From: Pseudomonas sp. UBA5782 | Lineage (GTDB): Bacteria; Pseudomonadota; Gammaproteobacteria; Pseudomonadales; Pseudomonadaceae | NCBI GenBank assembly: GCA_002418465.1 | Contig: DIEE01000095.1 | Location: 23,700 to 30,066, forward strand | DNA: 6,367 nt | Direction: 5' to 3' | Translations under genes and position numbers: made by a program | Shown: piece after piece, positions 6,352 through 6,367 of the stretch | How positions within the stretch are numbered: the first letter of the stretch is position 1 | Layout of the letters: each line of letters starts with the position of its first letter | The notes under the pieces: model-generated | Databases searched by the model: none | Told to the model about the DNA's origin: nothing | What the model saw: the letters and a program-made list of their open reading frames with translations, nothing else

Positions 6352-6367
6352 GTAGAGTCGAGCCATG
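6352..6367 (+). repeat. Left half of a probable GTAG-headed palindromic repeat (SMAG/REP type), cut by the window edge
   Basis: The last bases read GTAGAGTCGAGCCATG. Stenotrophomonas carries many short intergenic palindromes that begin with GTAG and continue into a stem-loop (SMAG/GTAG REPs). Here GTAG is followed by AGTCGAGC, which would be a stem arm, and CATG as a loop; the matching arm would lie just outside. The alternative is that the terminal ATG opens a divergent plus-strand gene. Between this element and the promoter (6248-6351) I see no other feature. Confidence 0.45.

Noticed and set aside
1..6367. CRISPR array, tRNA/rRNA genes, insertion sequence or integrase
   Set aside because: No direct repeat-spacer pattern, tRNA-like cloverleaf or transposase/integrase motif was seen on either strand by eye.

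Overview
The window is GC-rich and almost fully coding. All five recognisable genes lie on the minus strand, so transcription runs from right to left. It reads as two joined blocks. The right block (about 3,630 to 6,367) looks like core chromosome of a Xanthomonadaceae gammaproteobacterium, probably Stenotrophomonas. It shows strong CTG and CGC codon preference, a leaderless-type promoter, a YheT-family hydrolase gene, a TPR protein and a right edge ending inside what looks like a GTAG-headed palindromic repeat. The left block (1 to about 3,630) looks like a lipopolysaccharide (LPS) core or outer-core gene cluster. Its kinase part most resembles, from memory, the tandem WaaP/Kdo-kinase-like proteins of Pseudomonas core clusters, and its codon use is looser. 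Both taxonomic readings rest on recognition, not on database searches.

Layout from right to left, in transcription order: a partial palindromic repeat (6352-6367); a candidate promoter whose predicted start falls on the A of an ATG; a membrane-anchored lysophospholipid acyltransferase (6211-5420); a yheT-type alpha/beta hydrolase 7 bases downstream (5412-4378); a short intergenic stretch with competing inverted repeats and a TACAAT -10 box; a large TPR-kinase fusion gene (4321-2408); a family 2 glycosyltransferase (2408-1461); a PP-loop ATPase with a QueC-like cysteine cluster (1443-286); and the first 96 codons of a polysaccharide pyruvyl transferase (289 to the left edge). The last four are tightly packed (TGATG overlap, 17-base gap, ATGA overlap) and look translationally coupled.

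Functionally the left four genes suggest a surface-glycan assembly and decoration unit: sugar transfer (GT2), phosphorylation (kinase domains), pyruvate ketal addition (pyruvyl transferase) and an uncharacterised ATP-dependent step by the PP-loop protein, possibly amidation of a carboxylate. The most striking point is the TPR-kinase gene. Seven regular TPRs run in frame into a tandem kinase protein whose first kinase domain has lost its N-lobe, and codon habits change at the same place. This is either a real recombination junction, where a foreign LPS cluster was captured by a TPR gene, or a chimeric assembly. The sequence alone cannot decide between them.
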